NCBI RefSeq assembly: GCF_001683335.1
Contig: NZ_CP016201.1
Coordinates: forward strand, 1,319,528 to 1,383,527
Length of the DNA: 64,000 nt
Direction: 5' to 3'
From: Selenomonas sp. oral taxon 126
GTDB taxonomy: Bacteria; Bacillota; Negativicutes; Selenomonadales; Selenomonadaceae
This document shows, piece by piece, positions 18,584 through 27,196 of the stretch. The notes beneath the pieces are model-generated. The model was not told the origin of the DNA, did no database searches, and saw only the letters and a program-made list of their open reading frames with translations. The first letter of the stretch is position 1. Every line of letters begins with the position of its first letter. The position numbers and the translations under genes are program-made.

Positions 18584-20230
18584 ATGAGCAATGAAAAGAT
18601 CCAGGCGGGGCTTGACAAGTACAATGCTACCGTCGAAAAGGCAACGGCGAAGTTCCCGGCGCGTCCCCACATCCCTGAGCAGGGGCTCTACACCCCGCTC
18701 GACATCGCGGACACGGACTATGCAGAGGACATCGGCTTCCCCGGTGTCTACCCCTATACCCGTGGCGTTCAGCCGACCATGTACCGCGGGCGCTTCTGGA
18801 CGATGCGTATGTACGCAGGTTTCTCCACGGCGGAGGAGTCCAACAAGCGTTACCGTTACCTCATCGAGAGCGGCGCAACGGGACTTTCCTGTGCGTTTGA
18901 CCTCCCGACGCAGATTGGCTACGACTCCACGGATGCCATCGCTGAGGGCGAGGTCGGCAAGGTCGGCGTTGCGATCGACTCCCTCGCCGACATGGAGATC
19001 CTCTTCGATCAGATCGACCTCGGCAAGGTCTCCACGTCCATGACGATCAACGCTCCGGCCTCCGTCCTCCTCGCGATGTATATCGCAGTGGCGGAGAAGC
19101 AGGGCGTCTCGGCGGACAAGCTCAAGGGCACGATCCAGAACGACATCCTGAAGGAATATGCGGCACGCGGCACGTACATCTTCCCGCCGCGTCCGTCCAT
19201 GCGCCTCATCACGAACATCTTTGAATATTGCTCCAAGAACGTCCCGAACTGGAATACCATTTCCATCTCGGGCTACCACATCCGCGAGGCCGGTTCCACG
19301 GCATCGCAGGAGATTGCATTCACCATTGCGGACGGCATTGCCTACGTCGAGGCTGCCATCAAGGCAGGTCTGAGCGTCGACGACTTCGCGGGACGCCTCT
19401 CCTTCTTCTGGAACGCACACAACAACGTGCTCGAAGAGGTTGCGAAGTTCCGTGCGTCCCGCCGCATCTGGGCAAAGGTCATGAAGGACCGCTTCAAGGC
19501 GGAGAAGCCGAAGTCCATGATGCTCCGCGTCCACACGCAGACAGCAGGCTCCATGCTGACCGCACAGCAGCCGAACAACAACATCGTCCGCGTTGCACTC
19601 CAGACCGCAGCAGCGGTTATGGGCGGCACGCAGTCGCTCCACACGAACTCCCGCGACGAGGCGCTCGCGCTTCCGACCGAGGACTCGGTCATGGTCGCAC
19701 TCCGCACGCAGCAGATCGTTGCGTACGAGAGCGGACTTGCCGATGTGATTGACCCGCTCGCAGGCTCCTACTACGTCGAGGCGATGACGAACCGCATCGA
19801 GGCAGAGGCTTGGGAGTACATCAAGAAGATTGACGATCTCGGCGGCGCTGTTGCGGCGATCGAGAAGGGCTACATCCAGAAGGAGATTCAGGACAGCGCC
19901 TACAAGTGGCAGATGGACGTCGAGTCCGGTGCCCGCGTCATCGTCGGTGTCAACAAGTTCCAGGTGGAGGAAGAGGCGCCGAAGAACCTGCTCCGCGTCG
20001 ACGCATCTGTCGGCGAGAAGCAGAAGGCAAAGGTCGAGGCGATGAAGGCGAAGCGCGACAATGCAGCAGTGCAGGCTGCGCTCGCAGACCTCAAGGCGGC
20101 GTGCGGCGATGAGAACGAAAACCTCATGCCGCACATCCTCGCGGCGGTCAAGACCTATGCAACGCTCGGAGAGATCTGCGGCGTCATGCGCGAGGTCTTC
20201 GGCGAGTACGAGGCACACGTCAACCTGTAA
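18584..20230 (+). CDS. Methylmalonyl-CoA mutase, catalytic (large) chain without B12 domain
   Basis: 548 residues covering the TIM-barrel mutase domain: [70 protein letters not shown]. It lacks the C-terminal cobalamin domain, which is encoded separately 88 bp downstream, an arrangement found in archaeal-type and ICM-like mutases as well as some Negativicutes. Rearranges succinyl-CoA to (R)-methylmalonyl-CoA. The Tyr-Arg context ([14 protein letters not shown]) is that of methylmalonyl-CoA rather than isobutyryl-CoA mutases, consistent with the neighbours. Confidence 0.93.
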   Translation: MSNEKIQAGLDKYNATVEKATAKFPARPHIPEQGLYTPLDIADTDYAEDIGFPGVYPYTRGVQPTMYRGRFWTMRMYAGFSTAEESNKRYRYLIESGATGLSCAFDLPTQIGYDSTDAIAEGEVGKVGVAIDSLADMEILFDQIDLGKVSTSMTINAPASVLLAMYIAVAEKQGVSADKLKGTIQNDILKEYAARGTYIFPPRPSMRLITNIFEYCSKNVPNWNTISISGYHIREAGSTASQEIAFTIADGIAYVEAAIKAGLSVDDFAGRLSFFWNAHNNVLEEVAKFRASRRIWAKVMKDRFKAEKPKSMMLRVHTQTAGSMLTAQQPNNNIVRVALQTAAAVMGGTQSLHTNSRDEALALPTEDSVMVALRTQQIVAYESGLADVIDPLAGSYYVEAMTNRIEAEAWEYIKKIDDLGGAVAAIEKGYIQKEIQDSAYKWQMDVESGARVIVGVNKFQVEEEAPKNLLRVDASVGEKQKAKVEAMKAKRDNAAVQAALADLKAACGDENENLMPHILAAVKTYATLGEICGVMREVFGEYEAHVNL

Positions 20231-20269
20231 GAATCGGATGCTGCAAACAAATAGGTGAATGCAATGGGG

Positions 20270-20298
20270 GCGTGCCGCAGGGCGAACTGCGGCAGCTC
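20270..20298 (+). other. Intercistronic GC hairpin
   Basis: TGCCGCAG pairs with CTGCGGCA around GGCGAA, between the two mutase genes; no T-tract. Likely affects relative expression or mRNA ends. Confidence 0.6.
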
Positions 20299-20318
20299 CG
20301 TTCAGGAGGAATATCAAA

Positions 20319-20711
20319 ATGGCAGAGAAAATCAGAGTGCTCGTTGCAAAGCCGGGTCTGGATGGTCATGATCGCGGCGCGAAGGTTGTTGCCCGCGCAC
20401 TGCGCGACGCAGGCTTCGAGGTTGTCTACACGGGTCTGCGTCAGACCCCCGAGGAGATCGCCGAGGCGGCTCTGCAGGAGGACGTGAACGTCGTTGCGAT
20501 GAGCATTCTCTCGGGTGCGCATCCGCATCTCTTCCCGAAGGTTGTGAATCTCCTGCGTGAGAAGGGCATGGACGACGTGCTCGTCATCGGCGGCGGCGTC
20601 ATCCCCGAGGGCGACATTCCCGCACTCAAGGATGCGGGCGTTGCCGCAGTATTTACCCCCGGCACACCGACCGGCGAAGTAGTTGACTTCATCAAGGAAC
20701 ATGTGGCGTAA
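20319..20711 (+). CDS. Cobalamin-binding subunit of methylmalonyl-CoA mutase
   Basis: 130 residues forming a complete B12-binding domain: [20 protein letters not shown] contains the DxHxxG motif supplying the lower-axial His, then [11 protein letters not shown] and [11 protein letters not shown]. Partners with the large chain encoded upstream. ATG 20319 follows CAGGAGGA. Normal length for a stand-alone domain. Confidence 0.95.
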   Translation: MAEKIRVLVAKPGLDGHDRGAKVVARALRDAGFEVVYTGLRQTPEEIAEAALQEDVNVVAMSILSGAHPHLFPKVVNLLREKGMDDVLVIGGGVIPEGDIPALKDAGVAAVFTPGTPTGEVVDFIKEHVA

Positions 20712-20727
20712 AACGCCGTTTTGAAAG

Positions 20728-20764
20728 GATGGATGACAGGCAGAGGGACTTCCGTCTGTCGTCC
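20728..20764 (+). other. Intercistronic hairpin before meaB
   Basis: GGATGACAG and CTGTCGTCC form an imperfect stem with inner pairing across AGGGACTTCCGT. No T-tract. One of five hairpins spaced through the operon. Confidence 0.55.
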
Positions 20765-20809
20765 ATTCGTTTGTTTCCTGTGGAGCGACTGCGCGAAGGA
20801 GGTGGGCGC

Positions 20810-21748
20810 ATGGATATTGCAGCCGAAGTGCTGAAGGGCAACCGCCTCGCGCTCTCGCGCGCCATCACGGCGATCGAGAACGAGCGGGCGAATGCAACCG
20901 ACATCATGAAAGCGCTCTATCCGCATACGGGACATGCCTATGTTCTCGGCATTACCGGCCCTCCGGGTGCGGGCAAAAGCACCATGACGGACAAGATTGC
21001 CAAGGAATACCGCAAGCGCGGGAAAACCGTCGGCATCATCGCCGTCGACCCCACAAGCCCTTTTTCCGGCGGTGCGATCCTCGGCGATCGCATCCGCATG
21101 AATGACCTGACCCTCGACGAGGGCGTCTTTATCCGCAGCATGGGAACGCGTGGCAGCCTCGGCGGCCTCTCGCACAAGACTGCGGACGCAGTAAAGGTCA
21201 TGGATGCGTTCGGCAAGGACATCATCTTTGTCGAGACCGTCGGCGTCGGGCAGTCCGAGGTGGATATCGTGCGGGCGGCGGACACTACCATGGTTGTACT
21301 GATTCCGGGCATGGGCGATGACATCCAGGCAATCAAGGCGGGCATCTTGGAGATCGGCGACGTGTTCGCCATCAACAAGTCCGATCTTGACGGCGCGGAT
21401 AAGCTCGTCCGTGAGATCAATATGATGCTGGATCTGGACGATCATATGTCGGACTGGCGGCCGCCGATCCGCAAGGTCGTCGCAAATCGCGGCGAAGGGA
21501 TCGCGGAGCTGGTTGACACCATCGAGGAACACCGTGCCCACATTGAAGGCAATGGCGTCCTCACAGAGCGGCGCACACGCCGCACGTGCGATGAGATGAT
21601 GGATATCCTGCACGCAGGCGTCCGCCGTCACATCGAGCACCGCATTGTCGATACGGGCAGGCTCGACGACTATGTGGCGCAGATCAAGGCGCATGAGACC
21701 GACCCCTACACCGTAGTGGGCGATGTCATGGCCGAAATGTTATCGTAA
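20810..21748 (+). CDS. meaB: Methylmalonyl-CoA mutase-associated GTPase MeaB
   Basis: 312 residues, G3E-family P-loop GTPase: Walker A GPPGAGKST, VDPTSPFSGGAILGDRIRM, ETVGVGQSEVDI (Walker B/switch region) and base-recognition NKSD. MeaB gates B12 loading and protects the mutase from inactivation. ATG 20810 follows GAAGGAGG; an upstream in-frame start would run through the intercistronic hairpin. Position between B12 subunit and epimerase fits. Confidence 0.95.
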   Translation: MDIAAEVLKGNRLALSRAITAIENERANATDIMKALYPHTGHAYVLGITGPPGAGKSTMTDKIAKEYRKRGKTVGIIAVDPTSPFSGGAILGDRIRMNDLTLDEGVFIRSMGTRGSLGGLSHKTADAVKVMDAFGKDIIFVETVGVGQSEVDIVRAADTTMVVLIPGMGDDIQAIKAGILEIGDVFAINKSDLDGADKLVREINMMLDLDDHMSDWRPPIRKVVANRGEGIAELVDTIEEHRAHIEGNGVLTERRTRRTCDEMMDILHAGVRRHIEHRIVDTGRLDDYVAQIKAHETDPYTVVGDVMAEMLS

Positions 21749-21750
21749 CG

Positions 21751-21777
21751 TGGGAATCTGCCGCGCGGCGATTCCCC
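21751..21777 (+). other. Intercistronic hairpin before the epimerase
   Basis: GGGAATC / GATTCCC closing a GCC-GCGC-GGC inner stem, followed directly by the AAGGAGG ribosome binding site of the epimerase. Confidence 0.6.
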
Positions 21778-21792
21778 AAGGAGGAAGTACCT

Positions 21793-22209
21793 ATGTTCAA
21801 GGTTCTGGCAGTGGATCACATCGGCGTTGCCGTGAAAGATCTCGAAGAGGGGAAGAATTTCTGGTCGGATATCATCGGAATCCCCTGCACGAATCAGGAG
21901 ACCGTCGCGGAGCAGAAGGTCACGACGACGTTCCATCCGACGCCGAACGGCAGCGAGATTGAGCTGCTGATCGGCACGGCGGACGACAGCCCGATCACGA
22001 AATACATTGAGAAGAAGGGCGAGGGCATCCAGCACATCGCTCTGCGTGTTGACAACATCGAGAACGCAATCGCCGACCTCATGGCGAAGGGCGTCAAGAT
22101 GATCGACGAGAAGCCGCGCATTGGTGCGGGCGGTGCGAAGATTGCGTTCCTCCATCCGAAATCGACGAAGGGCGTTCTCCTCGAGATCTGTGAGCACGAG
22201 GATCGCTAA
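21793..22209 (+). CDS. mce: Methylmalonyl-CoA epimerase
   Basis: 138 residues of the vicinal-oxygen-chelate fold: VDHIGVAVKDLEEGKNFW supplies the first metal His, GEGIQHIALRVDNI the second, and LLEICEHEDR the C-terminal Glu. Converts (R)- to (S)-methylmalonyl-CoA. Length is standard. Sits between meaB and the carboxyl-transferring subunit. Confidence 0.96.
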   Translation: MFKVLAVDHIGVAVKDLEEGKNFWSDIIGIPCTNQETVAEQKVTTTFHPTPNGSEIELLIGTADDSPITKYIEKKGEGIQHIALRVDNIENAIADLMAKGVKMIDEKPRIGAGGAKIAFLHPKSTKGVLLEICEHEDR

Positions 22210-22235
22210 GAGTCCTCTTCTTTCAACAAAACCAC

Positions 22236-22261
22236 AGGGCGCTTCATTCCGGCGCCCTGAG
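22236..22261 (+). other. Intercistronic hairpin before mmdA
   Basis: CAGGGCGC / GCGCCCTG (with one bulge) around TTCATTCCG; followed by a strong AGGAGGG RBS. No T-tract. Confidence 0.6.
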
Positions 22262-22284
22262 GGTAAATATACAGGAGGGATATG

Positions 22285-23814
22285 ATGTCCACAGTCCAGG
22301 AAAAAATTGAGCTCATGCTGGAGAAGAAAGAGCATCTCATGCAGGGCGGCGGCGCAAAGAGCATCGAGAAGCAGCACAGCAAGGGCAAGCTCACCGCGCG
22401 TGAGCGCCTGAACCTGCTCTTCGATGAGGACAGCTTCGTCGAGCTGGATATGTTCGTTCGCCATCGCTGCACGAACTTCGGGCAGGATAAGAAGGAGCTG
22501 CCCGGCGAGGGCGTTGTGACGGGCTACGGCACGGTGAACGGCCGTCTCGTCTACGCATTCGCGCAGGACTTCACGGTCGAGGGCGGCTCGCTCGGCGAGA
22601 AGCACGCACACAAGATCTGGAAGGTCATGGATCTCGCGATGAAGATGGGCGCACCCTGCATCGGCATCAACGATTCGGGCGGCGCGCGCATCCAGGAGGC
22701 GGTTGACGCACTATCGGGCTACGGCGGCATCTTCTACCGCAACACGAAGTCCTCGGGTGTCATTCCGCAGATCTCCGTCATCATGGGACCTTGCGCGGGC
22801 GGTGCGGTCTACAGCCCTGCGCTCACGGACTTCATCTTCATGGTGAAGAACACGAGCCAGATGTTCATCACAGGCCCTGCGGTTATCAAGTCCGTTACGG
22901 CGGAGGAGGTCACGGCGGAGGCACTCGGTGGTGCGATGACGCACAACAGCCGTTCCGGCGTTGCACACTTCGCGGCGGAGAACGATGAGGACTGCATCGA
23001 CCAGATCCGCTATCTGCTCTCCTTCCTCCCGAGCAACAACATGGAGGAGGTTCCGCACGTCGAGACGGGCGACGACCCGAACCGTCAGGACGAGAGCCTC
23101 AACACGCTCATCCCCGACAACCCGAATGCACCGTACGACATGAAGGATGTCATCCGCAGCCTCGTCGACAACGGCGAGTTCTACGAGGTGCACCAGCATT
23201 TCGCGACGAATATCATCTGCTGCTTCGCACGTTTTGACGGCCGCACGGTCGGCATCATCGCGAACGAGCCGAACGTCATGGCAGGCTGCCTCGATGTCGA
23301 TGCGTCCAACAAGTCGGCGCGCTTCATCCGCTTCTGCGATGCGTTCAACATTCCGCTCGTCAACCTCGTCGACGTGCCGGGCTTCCTGCCGGGCGTCGAT
23401 CAGGAGTACAGCGGCATCATCCGCCACGGCGCAAAGATGCTCTATGCATACAGCGAGGCGACTGTGCCGAAGGTCACGGTCATCACGCGCAAGGCGTACG
23501 GCGGCTCCTACATCGCAATGTGCAACCGCGAGCTCGGTGCAGATCAGGTCATGGCATGGCCGACGTCCGAGATCGCTGTCATGGGACCTGCGGGTGCTGC
23601 CAACATCATCTTCCGCAAGGATCCGGACAAGGATGCGCGCACGGCAGAGTACATCGAGGAGTTCGCAACCCCGTACAAGGCGGCAGAGCGCGGCTACATC
23701 GACATGGTTATCACGCCGAGCGAGACGCGCCCGTACATCATCACGGCGCTCAACGCACTCTCGAGCAAGCGTGAGGACAATCCCGCGAAGAAGCACGGGA
23801 ACATTCCTCTCTAA
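22285..23814 (+). CDS. mmdA: Methylmalonyl-CoA decarboxylase/carboxyltransferase alpha subunit
   Basis: 509 residues, carboxyltransferase (crotonase-type) fold: GVVTGYGTVNGRLVYAFAQD, INDSGGARIQEAVDALSGYG, IMGPCAGGAVYSPALTDF, DVPGFLPGVDQEY. Removes the carboxyl from (S)-methylmalonyl-CoA and passes it to the biotin protein encoded two genes later. ATG 22285 has better spacing (5-6 nt) to AGGAGGG than ATG 22282. The same family includes propionyl-CoA carboxylase beta and the 12S transcarboxylase; the small-subunit neighbour argues for the decarboxylase type. Confidence 0.92.
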   Translation: MSTVQEKIELMLEKKEHLMQGGGAKSIEKQHSKGKLTARERLNLLFDEDSFVELDMFVRHRCTNFGQDKKELPGEGVVTGYGTVNGRLVYAFAQDFTVEGGSLGEKHAHKIWKVMDLAMKMGAPCIGINDSGGARIQEAVDALSGYGGIFYRNTKSSGVIPQISVIMGPCAGGAVYSPALTDFIFMVKNTSQMFITGPAVIKSVTAEEVTAEALGGAMTHNSRSGVAHFAAENDEDCIDQIRYLLSFLPSNNMEEVPHVETGDDPNRQDESLNTLIPDNPNAPYDMKDVIRSLVDNGEFYEVHQHFATNIICCFARFDGRTVGIIANEPNVMAGCLDVDASNKSARFIRFCDAFNIPLVNLVDVPGFLPGVDQEYSGIIRHGAKMLYAYSEATVPKVTVITRKAYGGSYIAMCNRELGADQVMAWPTSEIAVMGPAGAANIIFRKDPDKDARTAEYIEEFATPYKAAERGYIDMVITPSETRPYIITALNALSSKREDNPAKKHGNIPL

Positions 23815-23829
23815 AGCAGGAGGCAAAAT

Positions 23830-23967
23830 ATGGCTACAAATACCGTGGCGCCGGAGATCGTCGCCGCCATCACCGCCGCCGTTCAGTCGGCAATGGGCAG
23901 CAAGGTCGTCGCTGTGCGCATCAAGCCCGCAGAGGTCTGGACGCTTGCCAACCGCAGCAATATTTGA
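23830..23967 (+). CDS. MmdE/OadG-tail-like 45-residue subunit
   Basis: Short gene between mmdA and the biotin carrier, with GCAGGAGG upstream. The product reads VAPEIVAAITAAVQSAMG, then VVAVRIKPAEVWTLANR. The ending resembles the IR-x(n)-W-x-x-AGR close of Na+-pumping decarboxylase gamma/delta chains and of Veillonella MmdE, which is a small copy of the delta tail without a membrane helix. No transmembrane segment is visible here. Inferred role: a stabilising subunit that docks alpha to its partners. Confidence 0.7.
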   Translation: MATNTVAPEIVAAITAAVQSAMGSKVVAVRIKPAEVWTLANRSNI

Positions 23968-23973
23968 GGAATC

Positions 23974-23990
23974 CCTGCACTTGCAGGAAT
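23974..23990 (+). other. Intercistronic hairpin before the biotin carrier
   Basis: CCTGCA / TGCAGG small stem inside a wider GGAATCC / GGAATCC context between the 45-residue gene and the biotin carrier gene. Confidence 0.45.
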
Positions 23991-24028
23991 CCTGTCATTA
24001 GGGAATATAAATGTTGGAGGAATAACAC

Positions 24029-24418
24029 ATGAAGAAGTTCAACATCACTGTCAACGGCACTGCTTACGAGGTTGAGGTCGAGGAGGTACGCGCAGCCGGC
24101 GCTGCTGCACCGCGCGCTGCGGCTCCGGCTCCTGCACCTGCTGCGGCTCCTGCACCGGCAGCTCCCGCAGCACCGGCAGCTCCTGCTGCAACGGCGGGCG
24201 CCGGCGAGCAGTCCGTCGACGCTCCGATGCCCGGCAAGATCATCGAGGTCAAGGTTGCGGTCGGCCAGGCAGTCAAGGCCGGCGACACGCTCCTCATCCT
24301 CGAGGCGATGAAGATGCAGAACGAGATCGCTGCGCCTGCCGACGGCACGGTCAAGGCGGTCAACGTCTCCGCAGGCCAGTCGGTCAAGGTGCGCGAGTCC
24401 ATGGTCATCCTCGGCTAA
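24029..24418 (+). CDS. mmdC: Biotin carrier subunit of methylmalonyl-CoA decarboxylase
   Basis: 129 residues in three parts: a short N-terminal beta region (KKFNITVNGTAYEVEVEEV), an Ala/Pro hinge (about residues 26-62), and a biotinyl domain with the biotinylation motif LEAMKMQNEI. Carries the carboxyl group between the alpha subunit and its acceptor (a membrane beta subunit in decarboxylases, a 5S subunit in transcarboxylases). It is the last gene of the run; a terminator follows 20 bp on. Confidence 0.94.
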   Translation: MKKFNITVNGTAYEVEVEEVRAAGAAAPRAAAPAPAPAAAPAPAAPAAPAAPAATAGAGEQSVDAPMPGKIIEVKVAVGQAVKAGDTLLILEAMKMQNEIAAPADGTVKAVNVSAGQSVKVRESMVILG

Positions 24419-24437
24419 TCCACCGCGATATTACGTG

Positions 24438-24468
24438 GGGAGTCCCGTTCGGGACTCCTTTTTCTTTT
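24438..24468 (+). terminator. Terminator of the propionate operon
   Basis: GGAGTCCC-gttc-GGGACTCC followed by TTTTTCTTTT. Confidence 0.93.
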
Positions 24469-24496
24469 GTCTCGACACGCTGATGATTTCTTTTAA

Positions 24497-24525
24497 TTGC
24501 GCCGAAAATCGTTCTTTGTTATAAT
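24497..24525 (+). promoter_or_regulatory. Promoter of the HAD/PHP phosphatase genes
   Basis: TTGCGC (24497-24502), 17-bp spacer, TATAAT (24520-24525), 43 bp before the start codon. Confidence 0.65.
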
Positions 24526-24567
24526 GATAGCATTGTATACAGCGGCACTGGAAAGCAAGGTGACGGA

Positions 24568-25371
24568 ATGATACGGCTGATCTTTTCGGATATGGATGGG
24601 ACGCTGCTCGACGAGGACGGCAATCTGCCCCGCGCATTCGGCGTGATGTACGCGCGTCTGAAGGAGCGCGGCACCCGTTTCGCACCCGCCTCGGGACGGC
24701 AGTATGCCTCGCTCGTGGAGACCTTTGCACCGTGGCAGGACGAGCTGATCTTCGTTGCGGAGAACGGCACGCTCGTGATGGAGCGGGGGCAGGAGCTCTT
24801 TTCAACGCCCGTCGACCGCACGCTTGCGCTGCGCGTCATGGAGGCGGGTGAGGGAATCGCGGGTGTGCACGCCGTCTTCTGCGGAAAGCGCTATGGCTAC
24901 CTGCACGAGGGGGACAATACGCCCGACTTTCGCACGGAACTTGCGAAATACGTTTCGAAGTCGATGGTGGTGGAGGACTTTGCCGCTGTGGACGATGTGC
25001 CGATCAAGATGGCATTCTGCGACCCGTCGGGGCGCGCCGAGACGAGCATCCTGCCCGTCATGCAGGCGTTTTTGGATCACCTGCAGGTCACGCTTTCGAG
25101 CGCGGAGTGGGTGGATGTCTACAGTCAGGGTGTGAGCAAGGGCGTCGCTGCACGGCAGATACAGGAGCGTCTGGGACTCACGCCCGATGAGTGTGCTGCC
25201 TTCGGTGACTACGGGAACGATCTCGAGCTGATGGATGCCGTGACGCACAGCTTCGCGATGGAGAACGCCATCCCCGCAGTGAAGGAGCGCGCGCATCATC
25301 GGGCTCCGAGCAATCGCGAGAATGGCGTCATGACGGTCTGTGAGCGCATCCTCGCAGGCGAATTTGACTGA
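24568..25371 (+). CDS. Cof-type HAD-IIB hydrolase
   Basis: 267 residues: nucleophile motif LIFSDMDGTLLDEDG at the N terminus and the acidic close AFGDYGNDLELM near residue 215, with an IIB cap between. Family members dephosphorylate sugar phosphates, FMN or PLP in the cytosol; the substrate cannot be named. Followed 8 bp later by a PHP-domain phosphatase. Confidence 0.9.
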   Translation: MIRLIFSDMDGTLLDEDGNLPRAFGVMYARLKERGTRFAPASGRQYASLVETFAPWQDELIFVAENGTLVMERGQELFSTPVDRTLALRVMEAGEGIAGVHAVFCGKRYGYLHEGDNTPDFRTELAKYVSKSMVVEDFAAVDDVPIKMAFCDPSGRAETSILPVMQAFLDHLQVTLSSAEWVDVYSQGVSKGVAARQIQERLGLTPDECAAFGDYGNDLELMDAVTHSFAMENAIPAVKERAHHRAPSNRENGVMTVCERILAGEFD

Positions 25372-25379
25372 GGTGTGCC

Positions 25380-26231
25380 ATGCGTTTTGACTATCATATG
25401 CATCTGGAATACGGTTCCTATGACGAGGACTACGCCGAGGGATTCTTTCGCGCGGCGGAGGAGCGCGGCGTCCATGAGATTGGCTTCTCCGAGCACTCGC
25501 ATACCTTCCCGGAGTTCGAGCAGCTCTACTACGATGACCTCATCCTCGACGATTCGTTTGTGGGCAGCTTTCAGCGCAAATGGCTGAAATCGAACAAATT
25601 CAAGTATACGCTCGACGAATACTTTGCGTTCATCGAGAAGCTGCGGAAAAAGCACAAGGTGCTTGCGGGGATCGAAGTCTGCAACTTTCAAAATCAGGAG
25701 GCGGTCGGAGAGATCCTCCGCGCCTATCCGTTTGACTATGTGATTGGCTCCGTGCACTTTTTGCGCGGCTGGGCGTACGATACGGGGGCGATCAAAGCGG
25801 AGTGGGACAATCATCCGCTCACGGATATCTACGAATGGTATACCGAGGAAGTGGAAAAACTCGCGGCGTCGAGACTCTACGATGCCCTCGGACATCCGTT
25901 CAACATCCGTCTCTACCGACATTTCCCCGATTTCGACGTGACTCCGTATCTGGAACGCGTCGCGCAGGCGATGAAGGCGGCGGATATGATCGTCGACCTC
26001 AACACGGGGACGTACTACCGCTACCCCGTGGAGGAGTTCTCGCCGTATCCGGACTTTATGCGCATGGCGCGGGAATACGAGCTGCCGATCATCACAACCT
26101 CGGACGCGCATAAGCCCGAGGACTGTGCACGCTACAACGAGGAGGCGGTGCAGTACGCACGCTCCTTTGCCTTTACAGAACAGATACGATTCACGGGCGG
26201 CCGCGCACGGGAACGTGTCGCATTGGTCTGA
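25380..26231 (+). CDS. PHP-domain phosphatase, histidinol-phosphatase (HisJ/HisK) type
   Basis: 283 residues with metal-binding motifs of the PHP domain: DYHMHLEYGS, GFSEHSHTFPEF, IGSVHFLRGW, and C-terminal TTSDAHKPEDC. This layout matches HisJ-type histidinol-phosphate phosphatases, the usual histidine-pathway enzyme of Firmicutes. No other his gene is in the window, so the assignment rests on motifs alone. Confidence 0.82.
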   Translation: MRFDYHMHLEYGSYDEDYAEGFFRAAEERGVHEIGFSEHSHTFPEFEQLYYDDLILDDSFVGSFQRKWLKSNKFKYTLDEYFAFIEKLRKKHKVLAGIEVCNFQNQEAVGEILRAYPFDYVIGSVHFLRGWAYDTGAIKAEWDNHPLTDIYEWYTEEVEKLAASRLYDALGHPFNIRLYRHFPDFDVTPYLERVAQAMKAADMIVDLNTGTYYRYPVEEFSPYPDFMRMAREYELPIITTSDAHKPEDCARYNEEAVQYARSFAFTEQIRFTGGRARERVALV

Positions 26232-26252
26232 GACCTGAGAGGAGAGCATGAG

Positions 26253-27143
26253 ATGAGTGCAATGATGAGATATGGAGCAGGCATATTCGTATCACTGTTT
26301 TTCCTGCTCGTGCTGTGCCCCGTTGCCCTTGCGGCAGAGAAGGTCACATGGACGTGGCTGAGCTCGGGCGAGAAGTATTCCAAATTCTACGCGCCCGCTT
26401 CCGTGCACGTCACGCAGCGTGTCACGCCGCCGGGACAGACCGCTCCCGTGGCGACGGAGATCACGGCTCAGATCAAGACCTCGTTCAGCTACGAGGGGGC
26501 GGAGGAGACGATCCGCAACTACAAGATTGGTCACGTCATCCCCAACCCCGCGCAGCTTTCCTACGCTGTCGCACAGGTGCGCGTCGTCCCGCAGAGCCGC
26601 CTCGTGCAGTACATCAGCGAGACGTTCTACGATGCAGCTGGCAATGTCCTCTGGTCGAAGGGCGAGGGCAAGGAGAAGGAAATGAACTCCCAGCAGTTCG
26701 ACGAGGAGTTCTACGCCGCGATTATCGACACGGTCTACCATCAGGGCGAGATGGCACGACTGCGTGCGGATGACCGTTGGATCGTGCTTTGGTCAGACGA
26801 AAGCCCCACAGGGGTAAAGACGCAGGTCACGGCAGATACGACGACCATGCGCCGCGTCGGAGACAACATCGTCTTCTGGGCGTGGACGGAGGTGCGCGAT
26901 GCACAGGGCAAGGCGGTCGAGATCAAATTCGACAAGCGCGCGGTGAACCTCCCACAGGGAACGGAGCGCATCATCACGGGGCAATACTGGTCGCCTGCAG
27001 GTGGATGGCAGCCGCTCGATGACGGCTATGAGGGCGCCTATCGCATGATTACGCGTGAGGCACCCGAGGAACGCGGGCTCATCCGCCTGCGCGCCTTTGC
27101 AGACGGCTACAGCACATGGGTCAACCGCTATCGGATTCAGTGA
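26253..27143 (+). CDS. Secreted protein of unknown function
   Basis: 296 residues. A signal peptide (Arg near the N terminus, then GIFVSLFFLLVLCPVALA, cleavage before AEK) targets it to the periplasm. The mature part is beta-rich with several Trp (KVTWTWLSSG, DRWIVLWSDE, FWAWTEVRD) and ends SRWV-like TWVNRYRIQ. I recognise no family. GGAGAG precedes the ATG. It lies between metabolic genes without obvious functional link. Confidence 0.75.
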   Translation: MSAMMRYGAGIFVSLFFLLVLCPVALAAEKVTWTWLSSGEKYSKFYAPASVHVTQRVTPPGQTAPVATEITAQIKTSFSYEGAEETIRNYKIGHVIPNPAQLSYAVAQVRVVPQSRLVQYISETFYDAAGNVLWSKGEGKEKEMNSQQFDEEFYAAIIDTVYHQGEMARLRADDRWIVLWSDESPTGVKTQVTADTTTMRRVGDNIVFWAWTEVRDAQGKAVEIKFDKRAVNLPQGTERIITGQYWSPAGGWQPLDDGYEGAYRMITREAPEERGLIRLRAFADGYSTWVNRYRIQ

Positions 27144-27196
27144 CTTTGCGTATGCGGAGTGGCGCCGCGCCTTCATAGGAAAGGGAACGGGGAACA

